A stretch of 64,000 nucleotides of DNA from JBMNMS01 sp050953445. GTDB taxonomy: Bacteria; Bacillota; Clostridia; Peptostreptococcales; Anaerovoracaceae. A model generated the notes under the pieces. That model searched no databases and had not been told where the DNA came from. It was given only the letters and a program-made list of their open reading frames with translations. The stretch lies in assembly GCA_050953445.1 (NCBI GenBank), contig JBMNMS010000001.1:372001-436000 (forward strand), given 5' to 3'. A program made the translations under genes and the position numbers. Shown piece after piece: positions 25,700-35,473 of the stretch. Position 1 is the stretch's first letter, and every line of letters begins with the position of its first letter.

Positions 25700-27667
25700 A
25701 TGATGTTAATCCTATCTGCCACAGGAATAAAGAAATCCTATGGAGTAAATACAATTCTTAGTAATGTGTCCTTCCACATAAATAAGGGGCAGCGGATTGG
25801 AATAATCGGCGATAACGGTGCAGGCAAAACCACCCTCCTCTCCATATTGGCGGGTGAACTTTCCTGTGACCAGGGGAATATATTTTTAGCATCCAACATA
25901 AGCCTGGGCTATCTCAGACAACAGGATAATTTTCAGTCCCACCTGACCATATATGATCAAATGTTGCTCATTTTTTCAGATCTTCTGGATATGGAAAGGG
26001 AGATGACCGCTTTATCCGAGGAAATTGCTTCCCTGACGGCCGAGGGAAAGAACGCATTACCCCTGTTGCAAAAATACGATGAGCTTTCCAGCATATATAA
26101 AAACCGCAACGGATACGGATACGAAAGTGAAATTCGAGGTATACTTTACAGCATGGGTTTCCCTGAATCAACCTTTGGCAAGAGCATTTCATCCTTATCA
26201 GGCGGAGAACGTACCAGATTGGCTTTAGCTTCCCTACTGCTTCAGAAACCTGATCTTTTGCTGTTGGATGAACCTACAAACCATTTGGATATAGGTACTT
26301 TAAAGTGGTTAGAACAATACCTGAAAAATTATTCGGGCACCTTAGTGGTGATTTCGCACGATCGATATTTTTTAGACCAGACTGTAACCAGAATCTTTGA
26401 AATCGAGCATCATAGCCTTTACTCCTACAACGGCAACTATTCATCCTATTTAAAAAAGAAATCCCTTCGCATGGAGCAGGAAATGCGAAATTACCAGCAA
26501 AAACAGAACGAGATTCGCAGGCAGGAGGAGATGATCCGCAGATTAAAACAACACGGCACTGAAAAGCTGGCTAAGCGTGCCCATTCCCGTGAAAAAAGAC
26601 TTGAACGGATGGAACTGCCCAATAAACCCAGGTCAAAGGGATCTTCCCTGCGGTTGCAATTCAAAGAGAATTTTATCAGCGGCAACGATGTGATTTTCGC
26701 ACAGGATCTTTCCAAAAGCTTTCTTGATATTGAAGGAAGACGACAGCTCTTTAAAAATGTAGGTTTCGATGTAAAAAGAGGTCAGAGGGTTTGTATTGTG
26801 GGTCCAAATGGCATTGGAAAAACCACCTTACTGAAAATTATAATGGGTGTAATTGATCCCGATACAGGTATGGTGAGATTAGGGCACAATGTGGAGTTTG
26901 CATACTATGAACAAAGGCAGGAACTCCTTACAGGGGGAACGGTACTGGATGAACTGCACAATTCATTTCGTCTTTACGATGAGCCTACCCTTCGCAATAT
27001 TCTCAGTCGCTTTTTATTTCGCAATGATGATGTTTTTAAGGATATCAAAGATCTTTCCGGTGGCGAAAAGGCTCGAATAGCACTGCTGAAAATAATGATG
27101 TCCGGTGCCAACCTTCTTGTAATGGACGAGCCTACAAATCATCTGGACATAGGGGCAAAGGAGGCGTTTGAAGATGCTCTTCTTGATTTCCCCGGCACGG
27201 TAATCATGGTTTCTCACGATAGGTATTTGTTAAATAAAGTACCGACCCATATATACGAGCTCACAGAAAATGGGATAGACATCTATCCCGGTGGATATGA
27301 TTACTATTTGGAAAAAAAGCAAGATATTTCTTCAGGAAAGGAGCACCTTAATGCCCTTACAGAATTGACAGCCACCGAATCCCTTGACCCTTCCCACCCC
27401 CAGCCTGTCGGATTGACAGCCAAGGAGGAAAGGCAGCTTCAAAAAGCTACTGAGACCGCACTTCGAAAAAACAGGCGTGACATCAAGGCTTGCGAAGGTG
27501 AAATAACTGCATTGGAAGAAAAAATTAAGGAATTAGAAAATGAAATGTGTCATAAGGATCTAATTTCAGACTATGAGACCCTTACACAAAAAGGGAATGA
27601 ACTGAATAGGTTGAAGGAAGCTTTAAACCGAGAGTATGAGCGTTGGGAGAGTCTACAGTATTTTTAA
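25700..27667 (+). CDS. ABC-F family ATPase
   Basis: A soluble protein of 655 residues with two tandem ABC domains and no membrane helices, the layout of ABC-F translation factors that act at the ribosomal E site. Walker A motifs are GDNGAGKTTLL (about 37) and GPNGIGKTTLL (about 369); signature motifs are LSGGERTRLALA and LSGGEKARIALL; both Walker B segments end in DEPTNHLD. Between them is a charged P-site-tip linker (about 240-320), and the C-terminus is a Lys/Glu-rich coiled coil (about 560-655), as in Uup or YdiF-type members. Subfamily and any antibiotic-resistance role cannot be decided. Confidence 0.93.
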   Translation: MMLILSATGIKKSYGVNTILSNVSFHINKGQRIGIIGDNGAGKTTLLSILAGELSCDQGNIFLASNISLGYLRQQDNFQSHLTIYDQMLLIFSDLLDMEREMTALSEEIASLTAEGKNALPLLQKYDELSSIYKNRNGYGYESEIRGILYSMGFPESTFGKSISSLSGGERTRLALASLLLQKPDLLLLDEPTNHLDIGTLKWLEQYLKNYSGTLVVISHDRYFLDQTVTRIFEIEHHSLYSYNGNYSSYLKKKSLRMEQEMRNYQQKQNEIRRQEEMIRRLKQHGTEKLAKRAHSREKRLERMELPNKPRSKGSSLRLQFKENFISGNDVIFAQDLSKSFLDIEGRRQLFKNVGFDVKRGQRVCIVGPNGIGKTTLLKIIMGVIDPDTGMVRLGHNVEFAYYEQRQELLTGGTVLDELHNSFRLYDEPTLRNILSRFLFRNDDVFKDIKDLSGGEKARIALLKIMMSGANLLVMDEPTNHLDIGAKEAFEDALLDFPGTVIMVSHDRYLLNKVPTHIYELTENGIDIYPGGYDYYLEKKQDISSGKEHLNALTELTATESLDPSHPQPVGLTAKEERQLQKATETALRKNRRDIKACEGEITALEEKIKELENEMCHKDLISDYETLTQKGNELNRLKEALNREYERWESLQYF

Positions 27668-27685
27668 ATATTTGCATATTTGTTG

Positions 27686-27714
27686 TTGCAGTATCCAATG
27701 TAGTAACTTATAAT
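27686..27714 (+). promoter_or_regulatory. Predicted SigA-type promoter of acpP
   Basis: TTGCAG (27686-27691), 17-base spacer, perfect TATAAT (27709-27714). A palindrome CCTAT-CGA-ATAGG (27729-27741) lies in the leader. It does not match the FapR consensus. Confidence 0.65.
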
Positions 27715-27767
27715 AACTTTAGTGTGCGCCTATCGAATAGGTCTTTAAATTCTTTGGAGGTAAACTG

Positions 27768-28001
27768 ATGGTTTTTGAAAAAATAAGGGATATCATAGTG
27801 GAACAGTTAAGCGTTGATGATGATCTGGTTACCATAAGCACTCATTTAATGAAGGATCTGGAAGCTGATTCCCTGGATGCTGTTGAAATTATTATGGCGA
27901 TTGAAGATGAGTTTGAAATCGAAATCCCCGATGAGGAGGCTGAAGCCTTCCAGAGTGTCGGCGACATCGTAAAATACGTGGAGGATAGAAGCGAACTGTA
28001 A
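27768..28001 (+). CDS. acpP: Acyl carrier protein
   Basis: Carrier of growing acyl chains in type II fatty acid synthesis. The 77-residue acidic protein contains the phosphopantetheine attachment serine in EADSLDAVEI (Ser near 36) and the helix II/III motif EDEFEIEIPDEEAE. It is encoded alone, unlike the common plsX-fab-acpP or acpP-rnc arrangement, behind its own promoter and a TTGGAGG ribosome binding site. Confidence 0.95.
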   Translation: MVFEKIRDIIVEQLSVDDDLVTISTHLMKDLEADSLDAVEIIMAIEDEFEIEIPDEEAEAFQSVGDIVKYVEDRSEL

Positions 28002-28029
28002 TTTCTATGAAAGTTTACGCCAATAACTT

Positions 28030-28054
28030 AAAACACACCGCAAAGGTGTGTTTT
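28030..28054. terminator. Bidirectional terminator between acpP and minD
   Basis: Perfect 10-bp stem AAAACACACC / GGTGTGTTTT with a 5-base loop; each strand ends in a T run. It closes both the acpP transcript and the convergent rod-shape operon. Confidence 0.8.
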
Positions 28055-28072
28055 ATCGTTTCAATTAATTCC

Positions 28073-28792
28073 TTATAGCAAAATTCTATCGATAATCTGA
28101 TTGAAGTTTTTTTCAAAATAGCTACCCTCTTCCATAATGAGGGGTATGCCCATGTTTGTGGATATGAGAATATTCTCATCCTCCTGAATAATGCCTGAAA
28201 CGGGAAGCTGGAGCATCTCCGCAATTTCCTCTGGCTCAGGCAGTATCCCCTTACCCATAAGCTGGTATCTGACCCTGTTGATCACAATGCTTCTATTCCT
28301 AATCCCCATTCTTAAGAGGAGGTTATCTATTGAATCTGCATCCCTCACCGCACTATGCTCCGGATTGGTAATTATAACGGCACGATCAGCCCCAACTGTT
28401 GCCAGTTTTACTTCCTCCCCGATTCCTGATGGGGCATCTATTATTATATAATCAAAATCATGCCTTATGCCCTGGCAAAAATCCTTCATCTCCGCCGGGG
28501 TTATGCGAACCTTATCCCTGCTTTGAGGTGCCGATATAAGGCAGAGTCCTGGGAAACGCCTATCCCTTACCATAGTTTGTTTTGTTTTACATATGCCTAT
28601 GATAGCATCTGTCAAATCGTATACTATAGAGCTTTCAAGCCCCAGGCACAGATCTAAGTTTCTCATACCCGTATTCATATCTATCAATGCAATTGATAAA
28701 CCCCGCTTTGCCAAAGTTGCCCCCATATTGGAAGCGAACATGCTTTTGCCGGTACCACCTTTTCCGGAAACTATAACAATTACTTCACCCAT
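28073..28792 (-). CDS. minD: MinD-like septum-site ATPase
   Basis: ParA/MinD-family P-loop ATPase with the deviant Walker A motif SGKGGTGKSMFASN (9-22), Walker B DYIIIDAPSGIG near 115 and a MinD-type ITNPEHSAVRDAD segment near 140. At 239 residues it is about 25 shorter than typical MinD, and the usual basic amphipathic membrane-targeting tail is missing or reduced to the end FEKNFNQIIDRILL. No minC or minE adjoins it, although it closes the mre-mrdA operon where minC-minD normally lie. It could be a working MinD with a short tail, or a MinD relative with another role. Confidence 0.82.
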   Translation of the reverse strand: MGEVIVIVSGKGGTGKSMFASNMGATLAKRGLSIALIDMNTGMRNLDLCLGLESSIVYDLTDAIIGICKTKQTMVRDRRFPGLCLISAPQSRDKVRITPAEMKDFCQGIRHDFDYIIIDAPSGIGEEVKLATVGADRAVIITNPEHSAVRDADSIDNLLLRMGIRNRSIVINRVRYQLMGKGILPEPEEIAEMLQLPVSGIIQEDENILISTNMGIPLIMEEGSYFEKNFNQIIDRILL

Positions 28793-28806
28793 ATCCCCAT
28801 CTCCAA

Positions 28807-31581
28807 TTACTGTATCACTATCGCGTCAATACTATAGTCCTCGTAAACCTTATTCAACTGTAAGTAGCTACCAATAATCTCCTTCGCCACCGGCCCCGCA
28901 TATCCTCCACTGCCCCCTTGAAATATGAGGACGCTAACGGCAATCTTAGGATTATCCGCCGGTGCCATTCCTACAAACCACGAAAAGTTATCATAGCTTT
29001 TTTTAAATGCATCCATTTTAGCCACAGTAACCTTACCTCGCGATAGATTGATTACCGCCTGGCGGGCGGCCGAATCCCTGGATGTATATATCTCCGGATA
29101 GTCTTTCATTAAACGCGACAACTCGGTTTCAACCTGACTCCAGCTAAGTTGAGGGTTTATTTTAGGGAGATATGTTTTCAAATATTGGATTTCATCTTCC
29201 GCCGGAACCTTTCCTGCCCTTTCTGCCGTTCCGGTCTTAGAGGCAACCTGTACTGGGAAATTGTTAAATACAGCCTTTCCGCTTCCTTGGCTACCATGGG
29301 AAACCCTTCTCATCCCTTCAATGATATCCTTGAGCCTATCTTCGTTTTCTAATTCTATTCTTTTCCCTTCCCCCCTTGCAATCCTGCCTTCCTTCTCTAT
29401 AGCCCCAACCAGCCTTACCTTATTGTGGACCCCTTTGTTACCTATTGTTGCCACATAATTAGCCATTTGAAGCGGGGTATAGGAGTTTTCGCCCTGACCT
29501 ATTGCAATATTAAATTCATCCCCCGTAGTCCATTTTGCAAAATTGAAATAGGTGTATTTACATAGATCCGCAACAGTTTCCAGCATATCGCTTTTAACCC
29601 CAAGGGAGGGCAATCGGGAAAGGATCTCCTTTTTCGTCGGATTTTCCTCAGTCCATCCTACTATGGTGTTTATATTATTGCGTAAAAGCTCCTTGTTAGC
29701 AACCACCTTATCCGTAAAATACATTTCTCCTCTGCCTATCAGAACATTTCTCAACTGATTTTTAGTCCCCGACAATTTAATCGACTCACTGGGAACGGGC
29801 ACCACCGTTTCCGCAATCTCTATTCCGGTTGGTTTGCCAAGGCCATATTGTTCTGCATAGTCGGTTATTTTACCTATGCTTATAGGCTTTCGATATCCTA
29901 ATGATTTCCCTGTATACCAGTCTTTACCCGTGGCTATATCATAAAAATAATAATTACAGGACACCTCTAAAGCTTTGTGGAGATCCAAATAGCCGTGAGT
30001 GCCTCTGCTCCTGTTCCAAAGCACGCATCCATAAGTTCTTTCCCCCAGCTTAATGGCTCCTCCATCCTTTAATTTTCTGTTTGGATTTAAACCGCTTTCA
30101 AGGGCGGCGGTTGCAGTCACCATTTTAAAGGTGGATCCCGGTTGCACAGCCGTTAGCGTGGAAACATTATACAGGGGTCTGGGGGCCAATTGATCCCTGG
30201 GATTGGACGGTTGAAGAGACCTCCAATCTTCTGTGCTGATTCCCTTTACAAAAAGATTGGGGTCAAAATCCGGTGCCGAGGCCATGGCCAGTACATCTCC
30301 TGTCTCCACATCGATTGCTACTGCAGCTCCCACATTTGCATTTGGATAAGCCTTCGAATATTTATAGTTTCCATATTCACTTTGAAAGGTTCCCCCTGCC
30401 CTAATCTGCTGCAAGGCCTGTTTAAGGGCTGCCTCAGCCGTCTTTTGCAATTCCAGATCTATGGTGAGATAAATGTCCTGGCCTTTTTGTGCTGCCACAT
30501 CCTGTATGTTTCGCGTTCGCTCTCCGTAGGCGTTTACCTCAACGGTTTTCATGCCATCCACGCCCTTTAAAACATCCTCATATGCCTTTTCCAATCCATC
30601 GCGTCCAACCATATCATTTATTGAATACCCTTTAGCAAGGTAAGCCTCCTTGTCACCCTCGGTTATTCTCCCCAGATACCCCAATATGTGGGATGCTGAG
30701 TTACCGTTGGGGTAATATCGGATAGGCTCTGCTGCAACATCAACGCAGTAGAGGTCGGTTCCTCTTTCTTCAACTGTGACGATAGTCTGCTGGGATACAT
30801 CCTGAGCAATACTTATGGGAATATAGCCATAGTATCCTTGCCCCCAAAGCTCATTCCTTATTATCATGATTTTGCGAGCATCTGCATCGGAAACATGATC
30901 TCCGATCTTAAATTTTTCCCTCAGTATTTTGAAAGTCTCATCTGCCGAAATTTTCTTTTTTTTGGTTTTAAAGTCCAATCCATATTGCCCCAAAAAGTTT
31001 TCCTTTGCCAGCTCCTCCGTATAGGTCATGGTTTTTACCGAAATAGGCGGATACACATTAAAAACGGTCTGAAGCTGAATCTGTGCATCATAGCGATCCA
31101 GCATCTCATCTATGCCATTGCGCCTGCATAACTCATTAAACGCCTGTTCCGCTGTAAAGGTTTTGGGCATCTCCTGATTCGCCAACCATTCCTCAATATT
31201 TTTTTCATAAATATATTGAAAGCCACCATCCTTATCCGGGATTAGGGGCAGATTGTCATTTACCGCATCCCCCGATGCCTCAATTATTCGCACCACCTCC
31301 AGAGCCTGCCGATTAACTTCTTCAACGGGAGCCCCTGTATCTGAGAATTGTATGGAGAAGCCGGATTTGTTACCGGCTAGCAAACGGCCATAGCGATCAA
31401 ATATCTGCCCCCTTGGGGCAGGCTGATAAATATTTTTCATGCTATTTGACTGGGCAGCAAGAGCCCATTCGTCACCCTGAACAACGGTCAGGAAAAAAAG
31501 CCTGACGATGAGAATCAGCATCAAAATAATGACGGTTAGAAGTATTTGATTGTAGCGTTCTTTAATCCATTTAGTGTTCAT
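28807..31581 (-). CDS. mrdA: Class B penicillin-binding protein 2 (elongasome transpeptidase)
   Basis: Membrane-anchored DD-transpeptidase that works with RodA and MreCD in side-wall synthesis. One N-terminal membrane helix (about 14-33), dimerisation domain (APRGQIFDRYGRLLAGNK in part), a long linker, then the catalytic motifs SxxK in QPGSTFKMVTA, SCN in VSCNYYFYD and KTG in ASKTGTAERAG. At 924 residues it is far longer than the roughly 630-residue proteobacterial enzyme; extra length lies in the pedestal (about 130-330) and within the C-terminal domain, common in Clostridia. It sits 13 bases after mreD. Confidence 0.94.
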   Translation of the reverse strand: MNTKWIKERYNQILLTVIILMLILIVRLFFLTVVQGDEWALAAQSNSMKNIYQPAPRGQIFDRYGRLLAGNKSGFSIQFSDTGAPVEEVNRQALEVVRIIEASGDAVNDNLPLIPDKDGGFQYIYEKNIEEWLANQEMPKTFTAEQAFNELCRRNGIDEMLDRYDAQIQLQTVFNVYPPISVKTMTYTEELAKENFLGQYGLDFKTKKKKISADETFKILREKFKIGDHVSDADARKIMIIRNELWGQGYYGYIPISIAQDVSQQTIVTVEERGTDLYCVDVAAEPIRYYPNGNSASHILGYLGRITEGDKEAYLAKGYSINDMVGRDGLEKAYEDVLKGVDGMKTVEVNAYGERTRNIQDVAAQKGQDIYLTIDLELQKTAEAALKQALQQIRAGGTFQSEYGNYKYSKAYPNANVGAAVAIDVETGDVLAMASAPDFDPNLFVKGISTEDWRSLQPSNPRDQLAPRPLYNVSTLTAVQPGSTFKMVTATAALESGLNPNRKLKDGGAIKLGERTYGCVLWNRSRGTHGYLDLHKALEVSCNYYFYDIATGKDWYTGKSLGYRKPISIGKITDYAEQYGLGKPTGIEIAETVVPVPSESIKLSGTKNQLRNVLIGRGEMYFTDKVVANKELLRNNINTIVGWTEENPTKKEILSRLPSLGVKSDMLETVADLCKYTYFNFAKWTTGDEFNIAIGQGENSYTPLQMANYVATIGNKGVHNKVRLVGAIEKEGRIARGEGKRIELENEDRLKDIIEGMRRVSHGSQGSGKAVFNNFPVQVASKTGTAERAGKVPAEDEIQYLKTYLPKINPQLSWSQVETELSRLMKDYPEIYTSRDSAARQAVINLSRGKVTVAKMDAFKKSYDNFSWFVGMAPADNPKIAVSVLIFQGGSGGYAGPVAKEIIGSYLQLNKVYEDYSIDAIVIQ

Positions 31582-31594
31582 ATTCTCAACTCAT

Positions 31595-32086
31595 TTAATA
31601 TCGATTATAGTTTGAATAGGAGGCTCTTCTTCCCCTTATCAAATAAAACAAAACCATAAACATGAAATGATAACCCATCAATATAGGCATCATTTTAGCC
31701 ACATACATTAGAGCATAGGTTCCTAAAAATATCGTATTGATAACCCAGTTTACAATTGTAAAAAGTCCCGTCCCCACTACTGTTGTCAAGAAGACGGAAA
31801 GCACATTATCCCTGTAAAATATAATCCGCAGGTACTTAATGGCAAATCCCACTACAAAATAGGCCATAGCTGACGGCCCTATTATCTGACCGAAGCTAAG
31901 ATCTTGAATTATTCCAAAGATTACACCTAACACCAGCCCCTGATTCTCTTCATATAGAAATGATAAAAGGATTACCAAGCATAAAATCAGGTTGGGGCCT
32001 ACCCCAAAGATCTTTAACTGGTTCATGATAGTCGATTGGAACAAAAATGCAAAAATGAAAAGGGGTATGGAATAGCGATATTTCAC
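31595..32086 (-). CDS. mreD: Rod shape-determining protein MreD
   Basis: A 163-residue membrane protein with about five hydrophobic segments and the family pattern of an opening SIPLFIFAFLFQSTIMNQL and a central GVIFGIIQDLSFGQIIG. It forms the elongasome membrane complex with MreC and RodA. It overlaps mreC by four bases (ATGA junction). Confidence 0.92.
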   Translation of the reverse strand: MKYRYSIPLFIFAFLFQSTIMNQLKIFGVGPNLILCLVILLSFLYEENQGLVLGVIFGIIQDLSFGQIIGPSAMAYFVVGFAIKYLRIIFYRDNVLSVFLTTVVGTGLFTIVNWVINTIFLGTYALMYVAKMMPILMGYHFMFMVLFYLIRGRRASYSNYNRY

Positions 32087-32931
32087 TGCTGCACCTCCGA
32101 CTGTCCCTCATCTCTAATGATCACAGACACCTTTGATAGGTAATCAAAGGAGACAATTGGCTCTACGCTGACGGTTCTCAATAAGGCATTTGTATCCCAG
32201 GAAACCTGTTCAATTCTGCCTATGGGAATACCCTCCGGATACATTTCCATTCCCGAAGTAATGAGCAAATCCCCCTTTATTACGGAAGCCTCCGGTGACA
32301 ACATATAGCCTTCCAAACCACCCTTGCCATCACCATACAATATCCCTAAGAGGCTTTTATCCCTTGCCACCTTAAAACTGACATGATTATTAGTGTCTAT
32401 GACGGAGATGACCTTGGCCCAGCTACCACCCACCTCATATATTTTTCCTATAAGCCCCTGTCCATTTATAACTATTGAGTCCTTGACAATCCCATGTTTC
32501 TCTCCGACACCTATGGTGAAGATATTAAACCAATTGGATCCGTCCATGGCAATTACCCTGGCTGAAACCCACTTATAATTAAGAGGCTCTTCCACATAGT
32601 TCAACGATTCTGAAAGGGTTCTTAATTCTTCAAGATCTGTTAGGGAAAGCGATTTTTCAGCAAGTTCATAACGCAGCCTTGCATTCTCCTCTTTCAAATT
32701 TTCATTTTCCTCCACCACACTTTTGAAACGAAAAATACCGTCGGCCCCATTACTTATACCTGTTCCCGCACTCATCAGAGGTTCCTGAACAAAAGCAATA
32801 GCTGAATTTAAAGCCTTTCCGACGATGGAATTGCTCCCTTTATGAAGATAGGACACCACGGTAAGAATTAACAAAAATCCTATTACAAATATTACTATAG
32901 CTGCTGTTTTATGATGCCTTATCCATTTCAC
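32083..32931 (-). CDS. mreC: Rod shape-determining protein MreC
   Basis: Bitopic elongasome protein: cytoplasmic tail, one membrane helix (about 11-28), a coiled coil (about 72-100, ENENLKEENARLRYELAEK) and a two-part beta domain with the signature DGSNWFNIFTIGVGEKHGI near 130 and NGQGLIGKIYEVG near 155. The 282-residue length is typical. It follows mreB by 16 bases. Confidence 0.95.
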   Translation of the reverse strand: MKWIRHHKTAAIVIFVIGFLLILTVVSYLHKGSNSIVGKALNSAIAFVQEPLMSAGTGISNGADGIFRFKSVVEENENLKEENARLRYELAEKSLSLTDLEELRTLSESLNYVEEPLNYKWVSARVIAMDGSNWFNIFTIGVGEKHGIVKDSIVINGQGLIGKIYEVGGSWAKVISVIDTNNHVSFKVARDKSLLGILYGDGKGGLEGYMLSPEASVIKGDLLITSGMEMYPEGIPIGRIEQVSWDTNALLRTVSVEPIVSFDYLSKVSVIIRDEGQSEVQQ

Positions 32932-32947
32932 ATCTCAGCCCTCATCT

Positions 32948-33997
32948 CTAATAGTTACTTCCCTTCACATAGCGTTTAAGTTTGTCTATATGTGACAAAC
33001 TATTTCCTGTTCCCTCAGCAACGGCCTCCAAGGCATTTTCTGCAACCGTAACATTAAGACCTGTATGATGGGCAATAAGCTCCGCAAAACCTCTGAGGTG
33101 TGAACAGCCTCCGGTGAGAACCATGCCATTTACCATAATGTCCGCAGCTAATTCCGGGGGTGCGTTTTCCAAGGTGGTTTTAACCGCCTCTATTATTAAT
33201 GAAACAGATTCACCAAGTGCGCTTACCACATCCATTGAGGTAACTGTTACGGTCCTTGGCAAACCTGAAACAACATCCCTGCCCTTTGCTTCCATAGCAA
33301 GGATTTCTTCCTCAACTCCCTCTTCATTTGGTTGATTATATACGCATCCTATTTTTATTTTTATCTGCTCTGCAGTCTTTTCGCCTATCAGAAGTCCGAA
33401 AGTTTTACGCATATAACCAACAATTGCTTCATCCATGTCATCACCAGCATGTCTCAGGGCCGTACTATTCACTATCCCACCCAGGGATATGATGGCCACA
33501 TCAGAGGTTCCTCCTCCTATATCAGCAATCATGTGACCTCTGGCCTCATCTACGGGAATACCGGAACCTATCGCCGCCGCCATAGGCTCATCTAAAATAA
33601 AGACCTGTTTCGCACCCATCTGCCGTATGACTTCCTCTATCGCACGTCTTTCCACATTGGAGATGCCCGAAGGCACACCTACTACGACCCGCATATTCTT
33701 CTTTATCAGTTTGCCTCCCTTAAATGCCTTTACTAAAAATTCCCTGAGCATTTCCTGGGTCATGGTGTAATCTGATATGACACCGCCCTTTATAGGCCTT
33801 ACAACTTTAATGTTCTCCGGAACACGCCCAAGCATGTCCGCAGCCTGCAACCCCACCGCATACACACTACCCTGATTCGTATCAACGGCAATAACGGAGG
33901 GTTCCTTTAAAATGATACCCTTACCCTTAATATATATTAAAGTATTTGCAGTTCCTAAGTCGATTCCCACATCCTGTGAGAACATTTTAAAACACAT
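32948..33997 (-). CDS. mreB: Actin-like rod shape protein MreB
   Basis: Cytoskeletal ATPase that positions the side-wall synthesis machinery beneath the membrane. Actin-fold motifs are present: phosphate 1 VGIDLGTANTLIYIKGKG near 10, the DEPMAAAIGSGIPV segment near 139, phosphate 2 IADIGGGTSDVAIISLGG near 157, and adenosine VLTGGCSHLRG near 293. At 349 residues it is standard. The start at 33997 is chosen because GGAG stands ten bases upstream; an internal ATG four codons later is possible. Confidence 0.97.
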   Translation of the reverse strand: MCFKMFSQDVGIDLGTANTLIYIKGKGIILKEPSVIAVDTNQGSVYAVGLQAADMLGRVPENIKVVRPIKGGVISDYTMTQEMLREFLVKAFKGGKLIKKNMRVVVGVPSGISNVERRAIEEVIRQMGAKQVFILDEPMAAAIGSGIPVDEARGHMIADIGGGTSDVAIISLGGIVNSTALRHAGDDMDEAIVGYMRKTFGLLIGEKTAEQIKIKIGCVYNQPNEEGVEEEILAMEAKGRDVVSGLPRTVTVTSMDVVSALGESVSLIIEAVKTTLENAPPELAADIMVNGMVLTGGCSHLRGFAELIAHHTGLNVTVAENALEAVAEGTGNSLSHIDKLKRYVKGSNY

Positions 33998-34023
33998 TTC
34001 CCTTTTGCTCCTTTCGGTCCCTG

Positions 34024-34728
34024 CTATAAAAGCCCAATCTCCTTCATGCTTACAAAAACTCCATCACCTATTACAAGATGATCGAGGACGTTGATACCCA
34101 GCAATTCCCCTGCCTGGGCCAGTCTTACCGTTATATCCTTGTCATTCTGACTGGGCTGGGGATTTCCGCTTGGATGATTATGGACCAGCAATATGGAAGA
34201 TGCACTTTTTTTAACTGCATTGTGGAATACCTCCCGGGGATGGACGATGGAGCTATTTAAATTCCCTACCGAAATATCCTCCCTGGCTATTATCTGATTT
34301 TTCGTATCCAGAAGCAATACACGAAAAACTTCCTTTTTAAAATATCTCATCTCTTCCATAAATAAATCGGCAACCATCGCCGGAGTTTCTATGCTGATAC
34401 TTTTGTTCCTTGGGGTTGTGGCAATGCGCCGTCCCAACTCAATGGCCGCCACTATTTGGCAGGATTTTGCAGTTCCCATACCCGATATGGTACAAAGCTC
34501 CTCCGTTGCTATATCCGACAGATAGGAAATCCCCTCCGGTTCAAGAGCCAACACCTGCTGTGCCAGGGATAAAGCTGACGCCTTCTTAGTTCCCTTCCCT
34601 ATCAGTATGGCTAACAACTCAACATTGGATAAGGAGGACACGCCATAGAGCCTTAGTTTTTCTCGTGGCCTTTCATTTTGAGGCAACTCACGTATCAAGT
34701 CGCCTGTAGTATTGCTTTCGCTTTTCAT
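34024..34728 (-). CDS. radC: RadC family JAMM-domain protein
   Basis: A 234-residue protein with an N-terminal helix-hairpin-helix-like region (ERPREKLRLYGVSSLSNVELLAILIGKG in part) and a C-terminal JAMM metalloprotease-like domain with the zinc motif HNHPSGNPQPSQND near 180. The old link to DNA repair is not supported experimentally in most species, so the function is open. It lies between maf and mreB, as in Bacillus. Confidence 0.93.
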   Translation of the reverse strand: MKSESNTTGDLIRELPQNERPREKLRLYGVSSLSNVELLAILIGKGTKKASALSLAQQVLALEPEGISYLSDIATEELCTISGMGTAKSCQIVAAIELGRRIATTPRNKSISIETPAMVADLFMEEMRYFKKEVFRVLLLDTKNQIIAREDISVGNLNSSIVHPREVFHNAVKKSASSILLVHNHPSGNPQPSQNDKDITVRLAQAGELLGINVLDHLVIGDGVFVSMKEIGLL

Positions 34729-34755
34729 AAATCGCCCTTTCCGGGCACACTTATA

Positions 34756-35331
34756 TTACACTCCCATATATCCCATTTCCCTCAATTCCTTAGCTCCCCG
34801 TTCCCATGGGAAACCTATAACATTGTCTCTGTTCCCCACAACCCTATGAATATGTCTGCCCCATTCTCCTTGTAGCGCATATGCTCCTGCTTTATCAAGG
34901 GGTTCACCGGTTTTAATATATTCCTCCATCTCGACAATACTGTATCGAGTGAAATAAACCTCTGTGGCCTCATAGAAAACCCTTCGATTTTGAGTCTTCC
35001 CATCTATTATTGCCACCCCGGTTAAAACCCAATGGGCTTTGCCTCGCAATTCCTTTAGCATATTTAAGGCGTCCCTTTCATCGATAGGCTTCCCCAGTAT
35101 CCTGCCGTTATATACCACGGTGTCGGCAGAAACAATAAAGCCCTGATGGATTTCCTTTTCTATGGCAAGGGCCTTCAAAAGAGCCAGGTACATAACCGTC
35201 GATTCCACACTTATACCCTGGGGAAAGATTTCTTTTACACGAGGAATCCTTATTTCAGGGTCAAGACCATTTTGTCTAAATATCTCTGTTCTTCGAGGTG
35301 ATCCGGATGCTAAAATCAATCTTTGTTTCAC
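34756..35331 (-). CDS. maf: Maf family nucleotide pyrophosphatase
   Basis: House-cleaning nucleoside triphosphate pyrophosphatase of the Maf family, linked to septum inhibition in Bacillus. The 191-residue product has LASGSPRRTEIF near 7, VSADTVV near 66 and the KAGAYALQGEWGRH motif near 147. The start codon is GTG at 35331. It is the first gene of the maf-radC-mreBCD-mrdA-minD operon. Confidence 0.93.
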   Translation of the reverse strand: MKQRLILASGSPRRTEIFRQNGLDPEIRIPRVKEIFPQGISVESTVMYLALLKALAIEKEIHQGFIVSADTVVYNGRILGKPIDERDALNMLKELRGKAHWVLTGVAIIDGKTQNRRVFYEATEVYFTRYSIVEMEEYIKTGEPLDKAGAYALQGEWGRHIHRVVGNRDNVIGFPWERGAKELREMGYMGV

Positions 35332-35359
35332 GTTTTTCCGCCTTTCATTTTATCATTTA

Positions 35360-35368
35360 ATCATACCA
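35360..35368 (-). promoter_or_regulatory. Possible extended -10 promoter of the rod-shape operon
   Basis: Minus strand TGGTATGAT: an extended -10 (TGn) joined to TATGAT, about 29 bases before the maf start codon. No good -35 is visible, so this is tentative. Confidence 0.4.
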
Positions 35369-35473
35369 CATGGAAGGTTAAAATCGTAATAATTCTTAAA
35401 ACACAGGGGATTTTTAAATCATTTTGTGACATACTAACCGGGAATCATAAAAATTTTTAAGGAGGTGGCATAA

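Noticed and set aside
27729..27741. FapR operator in the acpP leader
   Set aside because: The palindrome CCTAT-CGA-ATAGG does not match the FapR consensus; its role is unknown.
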